64,000 bases of DNA. It comes from Vitis vinifera (taxonomy: Eukaryota > Streptophyta > Magnoliopsida > Vitales > Vitaceae). The DNA is taken from positions 4,851,001 through 4,915,000 of the forward strand of contig NC_081821.1 in assembly GCF_030704535.1 (NCBI RefSeq). The letters run 5' to 3'. The notes under the pieces were generated by a model. That model had not been told where the DNA came from and searched no databases. It saw only the letters and a list, made by a program, of their open reading frames with translations. Positions within the stretch are counted from its first letter, which is position 1, and each line of letters starts with the position of its first letter. This document shows positions 12,101-23,126 of this stretch, one piece after another. The position numbers and the translations under genes are program-made.

Positions 12101-15100
12101 CATAGCAGGGTTCTCAATTACTAGAAGAGCGGTGGGGATTCGAAGTGTCATATCTGTTATTTGCTTGTGACACTTAATGCCACGAAGGAGCTTAGGGAGC
12201 ATTTGAGTCAAGCATTCATATGGCTTGAGGCAATCCAAGGTTTAAAGATCATTGTGGAAAAAAAAATGAGTTGATCCCAGTAAAGGGGTTGCCAATATGA
12301 AGGGACTAGAAAGGGGGGTTAGGATGTAAAGCGGGTACCCTCCCCACCAACTATTTAGGCCTTCCACTTCAAATTATCTCAAGTTTGGAATGTTGTACAC
12401 TTATTCTAGCTTGTCAATTTACTTTATAACATTATTTGTCATCCTGAAAAAGATGAACTCAACATTGGAAAAGATATAAAAGGGATTTTCTTTAGGGAAT
12501 TTTCTTTAGCAGGGGGAGGCTCTTGAAAGGAAGCTATATACAGTGAATTAGTGGACAGTTTGCATGGATAAGAAGACCAAGTTTGGGTTCTAAAATTTTG
12601 CCCAAGCTTAACAAGGCTCTTCTCAACAAATGGTGCTAGAAATTGCAATTTAAAGGGAATCCCTTTGAAAGTAGATGTTACAAGGAAGTATGGATATGAA
12701 GAGGGGGGAAGGTGTTCTAAAGAAGTGAGGGAACGGTATGCATTGGGTGTGTCAAAGGCAACCACAAATGAGAGGAAGATCTTTAATAGTAGAACTGGTT
12801 TTAGGATAGGCAATGGGAGAAAGATGAAATTTTGAAAGAATGGGTGGTGTAGTGACATACACCTAAGAGAGGCATTTACAAAATTATTCACCTTAGCCAC
12901 CGCTAAAGATTCATGGGCAGCTATTATCATTAATATAATATATATTTTGTTTCTGATCAAACAAAAAAAAAAATGCATGGGTAGATGAAGCATGGAGCAA
13001 GATGGAGACGAGGAAGCAAGGTTGTTATAACCCCAAGTTAGGCTCATGATTGAGAGCTAGAGGGTGTGGAGGCCTTTTTAGGAGATTGCAAACAAAGACA
13101 GTTAGTGATAATATAAAGGATAAAATGGTTTACTTAAACTCAAAGAGTGGCATTTTTTTAGTTTTAATATTTGTATTCCTTTTTATCAAATGGAAGAATG
13201 AAGGCATTCCCTTCTAGTACTGTTTATAATTCTTTAGTACTATTAGGGTCAGTTTTTTCACATAGGAAGCTATGTGGGGTAGGATACTAACATTGGATCA
13301 ATTCAAAGTGAGGAGCTTGAAGATATTGAACAAATGATATAAGTGCAAAGGAGAAGAAGAAATGATATATGGTCTCGTCCTCTTTCACTATCCTATGGCA
13401 ACTAATTTATACTTTATTTGGGTGGGTGAGGCATTCCTAAATAAAAGATGCCTTTTTTAGCCAACATGGATCTTTTGTCAAGGAAAAAAAGGAAAAAGAA
13501 GTAGTTTGGAGAGTTGTTCCTCCATGATTATTTTGAACCTTGTAAGGGGAGAAGAATAGAAGAGCATTTACACAAGAAAAAAAAAAAAGTGGACCCAGCA
13601 ATCAAACAATCTTTTATGTAAAATTTCTTAGAGTGGGTTAAACCATACATAAGTGATTGTTCTTTATCCATGATGGACTTTGTTGAGTGGTTAAGCACCT
13701 AATAAGGTGAGGGAGTTGTTTGTTATGTATCCCTCTGCCTAGTTTTGACCTTTTGGCACCCTTGTATACATCATCTATGCTTTTATGCACCCTTTAGTTA
13801 GGCCTTGTTTGTCTATTAAAAAAAAAAGGGCTCCTTAAAACAACTAGGCGTTGAGCCTTGAGAAATTGATGAGTAGATTCATATGTAAAGTAGGATATGG
13901 ACGATTTTTCAAATTTCTTTTAACGATTCATATATCAATGTGCTTATGCAATGACTCAAGGAAAATTTTATAGCGCCCACAATGGAAAAATTCAAGCTTA
14001 CATATATGTTTGTAACTCAATTAATGCAGCCTGAAAAATATATTACCATCATGACACATGCAAGACAAACCAGAAGAGAACTACATCCAGAGATCACATG
14101 GAAATCAGAGGATTCTCGGAGCAGCATGGGATGTATCTTGAGTTGATAGTTTAATTGTAAATTCAAAGCGTCTTGGTGCTTTCATGTTTCGCCTTCAGAA
14201 TACTGATTTTCATAAGACCTAATCTTTTAGGGGGATGCATCTTAACACGATAATCAAATTCAACAGAATAGTTTTTCACATTTTAGGCATATCTGATTAC
14301 CAAGCATTGCCTTTTTTGGGATGCACAATGTCAATTTCTAAATTTCTGTTTTCCCTTTATCATATTTTGTGCAATGGATCCTTATTTGAGTTTTCAACAG
14401 GTTCTCAAGCCTATATTCCTCAGTTTCACGAAAATTTTGTTTGTTTTTGTGCCTCTATATATATGTAGACATACGTGTAATCTCTAGATATGACCCAATT
14501 GAATTCATTAAATGCATCACTAATGATAATAACTATAACCTGCTTGGGTTCACCAGAGGAATGCAACCCATTCTCCAAACTCTGTTGACCTTGCTGTTCA
14601 CTGGCTGACTTTTCAGGTTTACAACACATGATCAGTAAGTTTGGATCCAATTCTCTCTCAAGAGCTGAAACATACATCGAACTTGCAACGTCAGCAGCTG
14701 AACTAGCCGATAAGACCGAGCTCCATCTTTTCTCACTTTCAGTATGTTGATGATGTGGGTAAAATTCAAATTCAGTAGGCTCTCCATCAACAGACACACT
14801 CTCGATCACTAAATTTTCAGCATGTAACCCAACAATCCCAATATCCGGAACAGCAATTTCCAACTCGGTGTAACTAAAAAACAAAAAATTCAAACAAGAA
14901 TACTCAGAAAAACCTGCCAACAGAAATGCAAATAAATACCAATGAATATGAATTAAAACTTTCAGAAAAATTTGTAGTAATATAACCCAATTAATCAAGC
15001 TTTATGAGCTAAATGTAATAAATTCCTTAAGAAGCAAGTCGACAACCACATGCACCTAAAACGCTCAATTATGGACAAATCCAAATCACATACAGGAACA

Positions 15101-15492
15101 CTAAGTAGATGCACCGTGAGTTCATAATCTCCACCTTGCGCTAACTATAAATGGTTTCTGATAGTGAATCAATATGGAAAACAGAAACATCAACTAGTTG
15201 AGCTGAATTGCCCAATTCCCGAAGTCAAATCTTCACAGGGATTTGGATCAGTACAAAATCTTAAACCACCAAGCACAAAAGCATAAAAAATAGGAGAAAT
15301 TTAGAGAGAGGAAAACAAACGAAGCTATGGAAAATGGAGAAGTGCGAGTGAGGAGCTTGAGACGAACCCGTAAATCCGCCGCTTGTCGATATCGATAGAA
15401 AGGCAGAGCTTTTGGTGACGAACCACGGCTCGAGAATTGGAATTCTCGGGCTTCGTGTTGTCGTCGGTCTTCGGCTTGCGAGGCTTCGCCAT
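6124..15492 (-). CDS. TAF2: TAF2, transcription initiation factor TFIID subunit 2 (5' part, four exons)
   Basis: TAF2 is a large TFIID subunit with an M1-aminopeptidase-like fold that binds core promoter DNA at the initiator. Four minus-strand exons join with matching phases: 15492-15368, 14873-14540, 6438-6293 and 6190-6124, giving 224 codons of a protein usually above 1,300 residues. Key stretches are [22 protein letters not shown] across the first junction, [26 protein letters not shown] and [15 protein letters not shown]. All introns have GT donors and AG acceptors. The start Met in MAKPRKPK matches the usual basic N-terminus. Intron 2 is 8.1 kb and holds LINE debris; the intron between the third and fourth exons is 102 bp. 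Later exons must lie beyond the left edge. The reading frames seen are intact, so the gene may well work. Confidence 0.93.
7120..7760 (-). mobile_element. probable antisense LINE 3'-end remnant in TAF2 intron 2
   Basis: Read on the minus strand, about 7140-7235 resembles the 3' UTR of the LINEs in this window: GTATAC/GTATACT near a short GC-richer patch, then TTTTATTG-type sequence leading to an A-rich end. The rest is too decayed to show protein motifs. The boundaries are approximate. Confidence 0.4.
8640..9560 (-). mobile_element. antisense LINE 3' fragment (zf-RVT tail and 3' UTR) in TAF2 intron 2
   Basis: The reverse strand encodes, with stops, a stretch containing [10 protein letters not shown] and then FGRKKLK, the conserved tail after the zinc-binding region of plant L1 ORF2. 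A 3' UTR-like part follows, ending in the T-rich/TATAGGTAAG sequence near 8645-8665 (an A-rich tail on the minus strand). The copy is 5'-truncated and degenerate, and sits in the same orientation as TAF2. Confidence 0.65.
9960..13828 (+). mobile_element. degenerate 5'-truncated LINE in TAF2 intron 2, with a nested insertion
   Basis: It starts inside the endonuclease ([17 protein letters not shown] then [17 protein letters not shown] near 9970-10080). It continues through RT remnants (for example [14 protein letters not shown] near 11760-11810), the tail, a LINE-type 3' UTR (CTTTTGGCACCCTTGTATAC) and a poly(A) run at about 13818-13828. It is full of stops and frameshifts. A second LINE interrupts it at about 11211-11715. 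It lies antisense to TAF2. Confidence 0.82.
11211..11715 (-). mobile_element. antisense 5'-truncated LINE nested inside the older LINE
   Basis: The minus strand 11698-11354 is an open stretch of about 114 codons with [17 protein letters not shown] and [10 protein letters not shown], the ORF2 C-terminus of plant L1 elements. The 3' tail ends near 11211 (TTTTTTGATAGG on the plus strand). The 12-mer AAAAATGATTTT occurs at 11198-11209 and 11716-11727, flanking the insert exactly as a target-site duplication should. The open frame shows that this insert is younger than its host LINE. Confidence 0.85.
14874..15367 (-). other. TAF2 intron 1
   Basis: This 494-bp intron has a GTTCGT donor at 15367 and a TTTTTTAG acceptor ending at 14874. 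Its T-rich 3' end (minus strand) is typical of plant introns. Nothing else is seen. Confidence 0.8.
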
Positions 15493-15540
15493 GGCTATGG
15501 CTTCTCTTCGAAGAGCTTGTTGTAGCGGGCGACAGGGCTT

Positions 15541-15548
15541 TATTTATA
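15541..15548 (-). promoter_or_regulatory. candidate TATA box of TAF2
   Basis: On the minus strand this reads TATAAATA, about 49 bases upstream of the TAF2 start codon at 15492, in a GC-richer setting. If it is used, the 5' UTR would be only about 20 bases. The assignment rests on motif and position alone. Confidence 0.45.
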
Positions 15549-15669
15549 GGCAGCCCTTGCCCTTCGGGGGGACGCTGGACACTGCGTTAGGGGCAGCTAG
15601 GGCTCGATGTGCCCTAAGTTTGTTATTCCCATCTCAACCGTACATCTTTCTGATACGGTGATCTGAAGG

Positions 15670-16870
15670 CTGACGTGAGGTTTTGTTCCACGTGTTATGT
15701 GGAATCATTTCCACTGAATCCCTCCCTGTGATGATATTCCTGTTTTGCCCCGGTAATATATGCTCAACATGACACGTCACGAATCCGACGTTTATGCTGA
15801 GGTCGTCTTTTCCCTCGGTAAATCTCTCCTAATCGGTAGTTCTTTTCTTTTAAAGGCTAAACCACCTTTATTAATAATTATTCCTTCAATACTTCTTCTA
15901 TCTTTAATTCTACCACGATTAACGGTTTATCTTTAAATTTCTGCACCCTCAAAGTTTTATTTCAAGAATCAATCTATTTATTAATTTTATAGTTTATTTT
16001 ATAATAATTATTTTTATTTTAAAATTTATTTGATTATTACTTATGAAAAAATTATTTATTATTAATTCATTTAATATAAAGAAAAACCGAACACTATAAA
16101 TTATAAGGAGAGATACGAAATAATTGTTAATTAGGAAAACAAACATGTAAATTGTCAAATCATATGCCAAATTAATCTATCAATTTCTTAAAAGTTTTAA
16201 TTTATGGATTCGCATACATATCATAATACTTAACAAATATTATATATCTTTAAATCTTTTAGAGTCACTTTCATTGAACATATAAAAAGTTTTAAAACAA
16301 AATAGTAACAATAATTAAAATGGCAGCAATTATCAAAATCAAAATAATAAAATTAAAATCAATAGAGCAATTAAAATATTTGAATTTTTTTTTTATTTAC
16401 TTATGAAGACAGGTGAAATATGATAAAAAAAAAAATAGAAATATGAATAAAGATTAGGCAATAAAAATAAAGTAAAATCAAAAACAAATTTATTTAAACA
16501 AGTAGAAGTTGTATTTATTTGTTTTCAAAAAAAAAAAAAGAAAATATAAAGAAATAAAGTAAATATTAAAAAAAAACCCATAAGAAAAACAAATAAAGTA
16601 AAAACTTGATTTTTTTTTCTATATTTTTTTTATAAAATTATTAATTTTAATTCATTGATGATTTACACCCCTTCTTATTTGTGTTCAACATCACAAATTT
16701 GAAATTACTTACCACTAAAATCAACTTAAAAATCACTTGATATGTCAAAACCCAAACAACCATTTGAAATGAGCAAAATACAACTCATCATTTTTAAATT
16801 TTATCTTTTATAAAATAATTTTTTTTGAAATTGAATCATTTTCAATTAAAAATTAACATGTTAAAATAAT
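15670..16870. other. AT-rich intergenic DNA
   Basis: This is the upstream side of TAF2. From about 15840 it becomes very AT-rich with A and T runs. No convincing ORF, RNA gene or inverted repeat was found. Confidence 0.5.
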
Positions 16871-16877
16871 ATATATG

Positions 16878-17330
16878 ACGATATTGCTCTAAATCAGTAG
16901 CGGCTAAATCTTGCTTATTAGGAATAGGGTATGTTATCCATTGTAATGCTTTATTTAAAGGTTTATAATTAATGATTAATCTTGGTGCTCCAAAGGTCAA
17001 TAAAATTTGCTGACAAATTTCCTGATGAAATAAAAGATAAAAAACAATTGTAAAGATTTCTAAGTTGTTTAAATTATGTTTCTGATTACTTCAAAGATTT
17101 GAGAATCATTTGTGAACCCTTATACAAAAGACTTATAAAAAATGCATCTGCATAGACTGAGCATCATACTAGTTTGGTCGAAAAACGAGTTTTCAAATGA
17201 TCATTTGAATTGAAGTTGACTCATTGAGGAAAGATGTAAGAAATAAGGAATTTCTTCATAATTGAACTCTGGCTCAATGAAAGCAATTTCTAAGGTTTTA
17301 GGTTTTTTGACATATTGGTTATAAGAAAAT
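16878..17330 (-). mobile_element. endogenous pararetrovirus (Caulimoviridae-like) reverse transcriptase fragment
   Basis: On the minus strand about 17025-16880 one frame contains the pattern INYKPLN, then YPIPNKQDL about 10 residues later, which is characteristic of the early RT blocks of plant pararetroviruses. The sequence further upstream on the minus strand (to about 17330) reads for short stretches as protein but has stops and is not assigned. No capsid, movement or RNase H part is recognised. This is a short, broken, old genomic copy, not an active virus. Confidence 0.6.
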
Positions 17331-17964
17331 GAAGGAGAAGGAGAAGGTAATGTTTAAATAGTGTTAGGGCTAGATTGTTTCTGAACATCAATATTTTTAG
17401 GGGTTGATTTAGAAGCTTGAATAAAGCTTTTTGAAGGTTGAAAATGAGGAAAATCTGGACTCAAAACTTGAAAGGAATTTGATGTTTGTAATGGAAAAGT
17501 ATATATATTATTTTATTATTTGCAATCATGATAATACGGATTTAACAGGTCTTTAGTGTCTTTTATTATGATGTATTTTATTAAGAGTGTGTTAGGTAAT
17601 GGTTTTAGAAAGTGCTTTTAATTTAAAAAATATATTTGGGAAAAAGTGAAATGTTTGGTAAAATTTAGAAAATTATTTTTAAATTTTAAAAAATCATTTA
17701 CAATATTGAAAAATCAATTATAATGTTTTTTGAATGAATATTTGATAAATAATTTATATATATATATTAAGAGAAAATACTTCTACTAACGAGACTCTGT
17801 GTATAAAAACTATAAATAATTAAAAAAGAAAAAAAAACACACTTTAAAGGTGTGTTTAACAGTGCTTCTGGTGTTTTTAGTAAAAATGTTTTGAGGAAAA
17901 TCATATATCAAGCATTTGTTCATAAAACAATACAAGTGATTTTGTAATATTCTAAACGATTAAA

Positions 17965-18083
17965 AGAGTACGTTTGATAGTAATTTTATGAAGTGTTTTT
18001 AACATTTTTAACACTTAAAAGATAAAAAATTTATAATGTTAAAAATATTATAAACGCTTCCAAAATCATTGTCAAACGCACTT
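17965..18083. mobile_element. 120-bp MITE, copy 1
   Basis: The two ends form an imperfect inverted repeat of about 45-50 bases around a short AT loop: the left arm begins AGTACGTTTGATAGTAATTTT, and the right arm reversed begins AAGTGCGTTTGACAATGATT. A related 120-bp unit occurs at 37828-37950. No coding capacity. Confidence 0.6.
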
Positions 18084-19025
18084 TTATTAGATTTTAAAAA
18101 ATGTTTTTTTTAATTTTACTAAACACTTGTTTTTTTTATTTTCAAGAACATTTTTCAAAATCACTAGAGTGTGTATGGTAGTATTTTTTGATTTGAAATT
18201 TTTTTAATAGAAGTGTGTTTATTTATAAATGTTTTTAGAAAAATTACCTATAAAGTGTTTCTTCATAAAATACGTGATTTTTTTTTAAATTATAAGTGAT
18301 TTTTCATATTTTAAAAATATTTTTTAATTTTTTGTCGAACATCCTTTTTTTTTTTTTTTTTTTTTTTTTTCTAAAAACACTTTTTAAGTTAAAAACACTC
18401 CATAAAATCACTATAAAAAAATGCTTTAATTATTAAAGAATCTTATAGAGCATATAAACATCGCACGGATCCACTAATTAAAGGTTTATCTATATGTTTC
18501 AAGAGCAATTGTCCCACATCGGTTTATTAAAACCCGGGAAATTATTGTATCATATGTATTGTGTATATATTACATACATGTGATGGATCACTTGATGTGT
18601 GCACATCCTTTTTATTTAAATGATGACGACGTGTGAATTTGAGAGATTTTGCGTGCCCTTTATGCCTAGTCATTCCATAGAACACTTGCCCCCATTGCCT
18701 CGCCTTTTCTAGCCTCTTCTTCTTGCTTGCTCACTTTGCTCTTGTCTTAGTGATCGAGTATTTGTGTATGATTATACAGTACAAGTGGGAGAATTGTTGG
18801 AATTTTTGTGTATGCACTTGCATGATTACATAACAATTCACTCAACGGTCAAAATTATTTTTATTGGGTGACGGATTGTGGGCCATAAACACTGCATGAA
18901 GGTCGTGGGCTCACACTTCTATATATTGAAACCTTACCTAGCCCATTGGGTTAAGGGAAGCCCGGCCCGGTAGTTTATCATGTTGGTTATAATCAATAGA
19001 CACCAATGGGTGTGAGTGCTATTGA
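18084..19025. other. AT-rich intergenic DNA with a 26-T run and possible LTR remnants
   Basis: It includes a run of 26 T at 18345-18370. Around 18505-18960 the phrases GTCCCACATCGG and GTGGGAGAATTGTTGGAATT resemble sequences found in plant LTRs, but no paired LTR, primer-binding site or TG...CA boundary was established. Confidence 0.35.
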
Positions 19026-19029
19026 TATG

Positions 19030-19212
19030 ACACAACATTGAATCTTGAAAAAGGAATATTCTCCCAGTTAGCTGGGCATATGGGATTTCTTGTTCCAGAA
19101 ATTGAGCAAAGTTCTACCATCAAAGTGGATTGTCAGCCTGGCATTTAGTAGTCCAAACATGATGAAGATAAGGGAGATGATGATGATGATGATGGTTTTG
19201 AATGGGAAGAGG
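19030..19212 (+). pseudogene. decayed exon-like coding stretch, family unknown
   Basis: One frame reads through about 60 codons with two adjacent stops (near 19148-19153): a hydrophobic part with AGHMGFLVPEIEQSS, then an acidic part with DEDKGDDDDDDGFEWEEAP, and a possible GT donor after CAG (19223-19228). Both codon use and composition look coding, unlike the surroundings. I do not recognise the family. It may be a retrocopy or a lost exon. Confidence 0.35.
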
Positions 19213-19229
19213 CTCCCAACTGCAGGTAC

Positions 19230-21300
19230 ACATCAATGATATTTGTTAACCTACTTTCATTTTCTCAACTTAAATTTTGAAAATCTGCAGAATCTCCCTT
19301 TGGTAATCAAATAGTGATAAAATTTAAGTAATTTCTTGAACTCCTCAAATTTCCTTAATAATAAGGAAAAAAATTGCTTGTTTATTAAGTTAGCCAATTG
19401 AAATAAGTATTTTGTGGAATTTGACTCAGAAATGTGGTTTCTCACTACATTTCCTTGAATTAAGTAGTTTTCTTGATTTTCAATTGCCTACCATATTGCC
19501 TTTCTTGGTGGTTAAGCGTGTCATTGCCCAACATTGCATGAAATACAAGTGAAAGTTTCTAGATCACCACTCAAAATTTCAAGCTGATGCTTGAGGGAAA
19601 GACGATAGGATGATATATACATAGACCGGGAAGAGAGTTAAGTAGTAAAATATTTCTTAACTCTATGAAATTTATCCTAACAGTTTTTCTCATGATCCGT
19701 TAGGACATTGAGTTTTGTTTGTAATTATTGACAATTTTATTCCTATTCATATTGGCTTAAGAAATTTTTTAGATAGTGAATTACTTTTCAATGAAGATTT
19801 AATATTGTTATTGGTTTAATCAGAAAGTCATAAGTAAGTCTAAAAAGGTTTGTTAAGTGGCAAGTTAGGTGATTAAAGGGTTAAAATAAATCGATTGATA
19901 ATTTTTCTATGAACTTAAATTGCTTAAATCAATGTTTTGAAAAAATGGATAATGCTCAAGCGTTTATCTAACACTTAAGCACTTGAGACACTCGAGTGGT
20001 AGTTAAGTGCACTTGAGTAATTGTTTAGAATCAATCAGAATATTATAGAATTCGTTTTTGAAATCACGAGTATTCTTTTTGGTAATTTCTAAATACCGAT
20101 TTTCTAAGTCTGTAGGCCTATATAAACCATCTTTTAATCAATTTAGAATTGGACATATTATTCCAAATTCTTTCAAAGATACAATATTTGAATTTTGGGT
20201 TGTTAGAAGACTTGCATTCCTTCAACAAAGCTGGGGATAATTCATTAAAGTGGTTGGATATTGTTGCATTACATACGTGGATCAAGTTGTAAGTTATAAA
20301 AAGTAAGTTTTAGAAGTAAATTATTAGGTAATTCTATATAACAAGATTTCACATAGTAAATTTTAGATTAGAAATTTTAAACCCATGGTTTTTTATCTCC
20401 ATAAGGGAAGTTTTTCGCGTAAAAAAAATTATCTGTCCTTTGTGCAATTGTTTCTTGCATTGATTATTCATATTGTCTCCCAGGTTTAAATTAATTTAAA
20501 ATGGATTAAATTAATCTCATAATTAATTGTTTGGGTACAAGAATTAATTAATATTCTAATTTTTTTAAAATACACCCATTCACCTCATCTCGGTGTCTTT
20601 GTTTTTCCATGATCTTTTATCAGTCATGCTGATATATCATTGGAAGATCTTGAACCCTTACAAAATACCAATTTTTGTGTTTGTTTTGGTTACATACAGA
20701 AAATTTCTGCATTAATGCATTTAGTTGAAGATTGCAGGTCTTTTCCCATGATTGAGATTTAAGCCCATGGGCATAAGTTTCTTGAATGTAGTCAGTAAGT
20801 AGGCAGGTGATACGACTAGGAGGGTTGATTATGTCGGTGGATTATAGTGTTGAATCCATTGTATTTGGTAGGTTATAGTCAAAAGATGACATTATTCAGC
20901 AGGTTCAATCAACCTCATTAGTCGCCATGATAAACATATACTTGAATCAATACCATATATATACCAACTGGGTCTTGGTTAATTTGTATGCAGAAATAGA
21001 AAAATAACATAAAATTACCCAATCAGATCCTTCCCATTCTTGTAAGGATGTAAGAAGGAACCCTCACCTCCCCATCTGTGGTTGATCCTCAGCTGCGTGT
21101 GGGTGCCCATGTGTGCTTGTTCATGCGTGAGAAAAAAGCGCACATTTGACTTTTTTTGGCGAGCATCATTTTCTAAAGGGGCGCCCACCAACTGTCTTGA
21201 CATTTTTTCCAAAGGGTGGTTAGAGAAATAGGATCCCAATTGTCTGATGGTCAATATGATCCCCATCGTGATAAGGAAAAAAAAAAGGGGGGGGCCTCAA
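19230..21300. other. intergenic DNA, no gene seen
   Basis: AT-rich, with only short open frames that lack a recognisable family or codon bias. A GC-richer patch at 21050-21270 contains a chance frame on each strand. Confidence 0.45.
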
Positions 21301-21302
21301 TG

Positions 21303-21424
21303 GTGGGCCAACTCACACTTCCATATCATAAGATGAGTCATGTGTGGGGGAAAGTAGTTCACCTTCTCTCTCTCGATTTCGTCCCAGGCCCCATCTCTCC
21401 ATTGTGGGCCAACTCACACTTCCA
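21303..21424. repeat. 21-bp direct repeat upstream of the CLE gene
   Basis: GTGGGCCAACTCACACTTCCA occurs at 21303-21323 and again at 21404-21424, a spacing of 101 bp, about 420-540 bp upstream of the CLE start codon. The intervening DNA is not repeated. Confidence 0.75.
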
Positions 21425-21844
21425 AAAACAAGAAGCCTCTTTGTTACACATATATAAGAAAGGTGTTAATGCTTGTTTCATCTCCTTTAGTTGTTTTGGT
21501 CATCTCTACATATCATTGAGTGTTTGACATTCTGCTTTTAATGGCCCTTTTGTTCCTTGAAGGCTAAGAAAGTTGCTTTGGAACAATGGTCGACAGTCTT
21601 GGAGCTCCCTCTCAGTCTCCGCATGTACTAATATTTAAAAAACAGTTCCTGAACATGAAGCCAAAACACTCTCCAATGTCAACCTTAGAGTTACATTTCT
21701 TATACCACTAGCCTAGCTACCACATTCAAGCTGTCAAAGCTTTTACAAAAACCCCACTCTATCTCCATCTTCTCTCGAGCTATCTCTCTCCCCCCGTTTC
21801 TTCTCCTCCATGCTCCCTCTTCTCTTCCATTTTCTCTCCCATCC

Positions 21845-22138
21845 ATGGCTCCCAAGCTCACCCCACAATCATTAAGTATCATCCTGTGCCTCTCTCTCCT
21901 CCTCCTCTTCTTTCTTGGACTGGGTAGCTTCATTTCCATTAAACCCACCAGAAACAGCATCTCCCATAGCATCAACAGAAAAGTACTGGCCACCAAGTTC
22001 GACTTCACAGCATTTCATGGAGAGTCCCATTCAAGGCACCTCCCTCCGCAACCAGACCCGGCTGATTCCGAGATCGATCCCCTCTATGGTGTCGAGAAGC
22101 GCAAGGTCCCAACCGGCCCCAATCCCTTGCACCATTGA
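21845..22138 (+). CDS. CLE: CLE (CLAVATA3/ESR-related) signalling peptide precursor
   Basis: CLE genes encode small secreted pre-proteins that are processed to 12-13-residue peptides perceived by leucine-rich-repeat receptor kinases, often controlling meristem or vascular cell fate. This single-exon frame makes 97 residues. Residues about 10-33 (IILCLSLLLLFFLGLGSF core) form a hydrophobic signal peptide, followed by a variable linker. The mature motif is at residues 86-97, RKVPTGPNPLHH, directly before the stop. Conserved Pro, Gly, Pro-Asn-Pro and His residues are all present, and Lys85 lies just before the peptide. It is closest to the A-type RxVPxGPNPLHH group (CLE8/CLE11/CLE12/CLE13-like). 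No other gene lies within 6 kb on either side. The start is the first Met of the frame and leads into the signal peptide. Confidence 0.94.
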   Translation: MAPKLTPQSLSIILCLSLLLLFFLGLGSFISIKPTRNSISHSINRKVLATKFDFTAFHGESHSRHLPPQPDPADSEIDPLYGVEKRKVPTGPNPLHH

Positions 22139-22189
22139 CAGGTTTCTCGCATCAACATATATGCGCTAGCTACCTTCTTCTCTCTTCAT

Positions 22190-22910
22190 GTAATATTCTT
22201 ATTGTTGTAATAACAATTTTCTCATAAAACAAACAAAAAAAAAAAAAAACCAGAAACCACAGATCTCTACCGAGATTTCTTCCATGATCACTTCCATGAT
22301 CTTACAATTTTCAAATCAATACACCCCATTTGTATCAAATGATTCAAATCTGAATGTGTTCATGCTTTTTTTTTTTTCTTTTTAATTGTATTCTGACAAG
22401 TATATTATAAATACGAGCATGTAAGTATTTGTATTTTTTTATGTGATGAATATAGTTGTATTTGGAGGACAATTGGAATGGGAAAATGAAATTAAGATCT
22501 ACAGTTATAAAATAAAGTTTACAATTGGAATGGGTATGATGATAGGAAGTTTGAAAATTTTTTGGATGGATCATTATTTTATACTGGGGCTGACTTATGG
22601 GGTATCTCATATCTATAATAATATTATTATGGTAGGTTTAGTGGGGTTAGGGATAAGAGTTGGAAGAGTGAACGTGTAGGGCTGTTGAGAGCTGACCCAA
22701 TAGGCATACACCAAGTGCCTAGAATGGTTGACTTTGGTTCATGTTGGGTCTGTGTATAGTAAATTAGAAATGGAATGGTCACATGCGTTTGGAAGTGGGA
22801 TTTTATTTCAATATTTTTTGTGTTTGAACTTTGATGAGCATCTTGCTGTGTGAATTGCTCAAAACCCAAAAGTCAAAACTGCTGTGAAGCAATTATTGAG
22901 TTGAAGGAGG
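22190..22910. other. CLE 3' flank, AT-rich, no gene seen
   Basis: It contains a TAATATTC/TTGTAATAAC region and an A run at about 22232-22246 that could belong to the CLE 3' end. The open frames around 22443-22869 on both strands look like chance. Confidence 0.45.
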
Positions 22911-22915
22911 ATCAT

Positions 22916-23088
22916 GGCAAGTGGCGATGCCACTTGAACGTGGGTGATTCTTTCTTTCATGAAACCATCATGCCCATTTCGCAGCCAAAATCAGAGAAGC
23001 AGAGAGAGAGAGAGAGAGAGGGAGGGAGGGAGAGAGTGGCGATGCCACTTGAACGTGGGCGATTCTTTCTTTTCGTAGCCAAAATCAG

Positions 23089-23126
<38 letters not shown>

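Noticed and set aside
12439..13047. 202-codon minus-strand ORF
   Set aside because: It lies antisense within the degenerate LINE 9960-13828; composition and content show no protein family.
15437..15661. Plus-strand ORF of 74 codons
   Set aside because: Shadow of TAF2 exon 1 and its GC-rich leader on the opposite strand.
21015..21527. Overlapping ORFs on both strands near 21.0-21.5 kb
   Set aside because: No motif, no codon bias; a GC-richer patch in the CLE upstream region.
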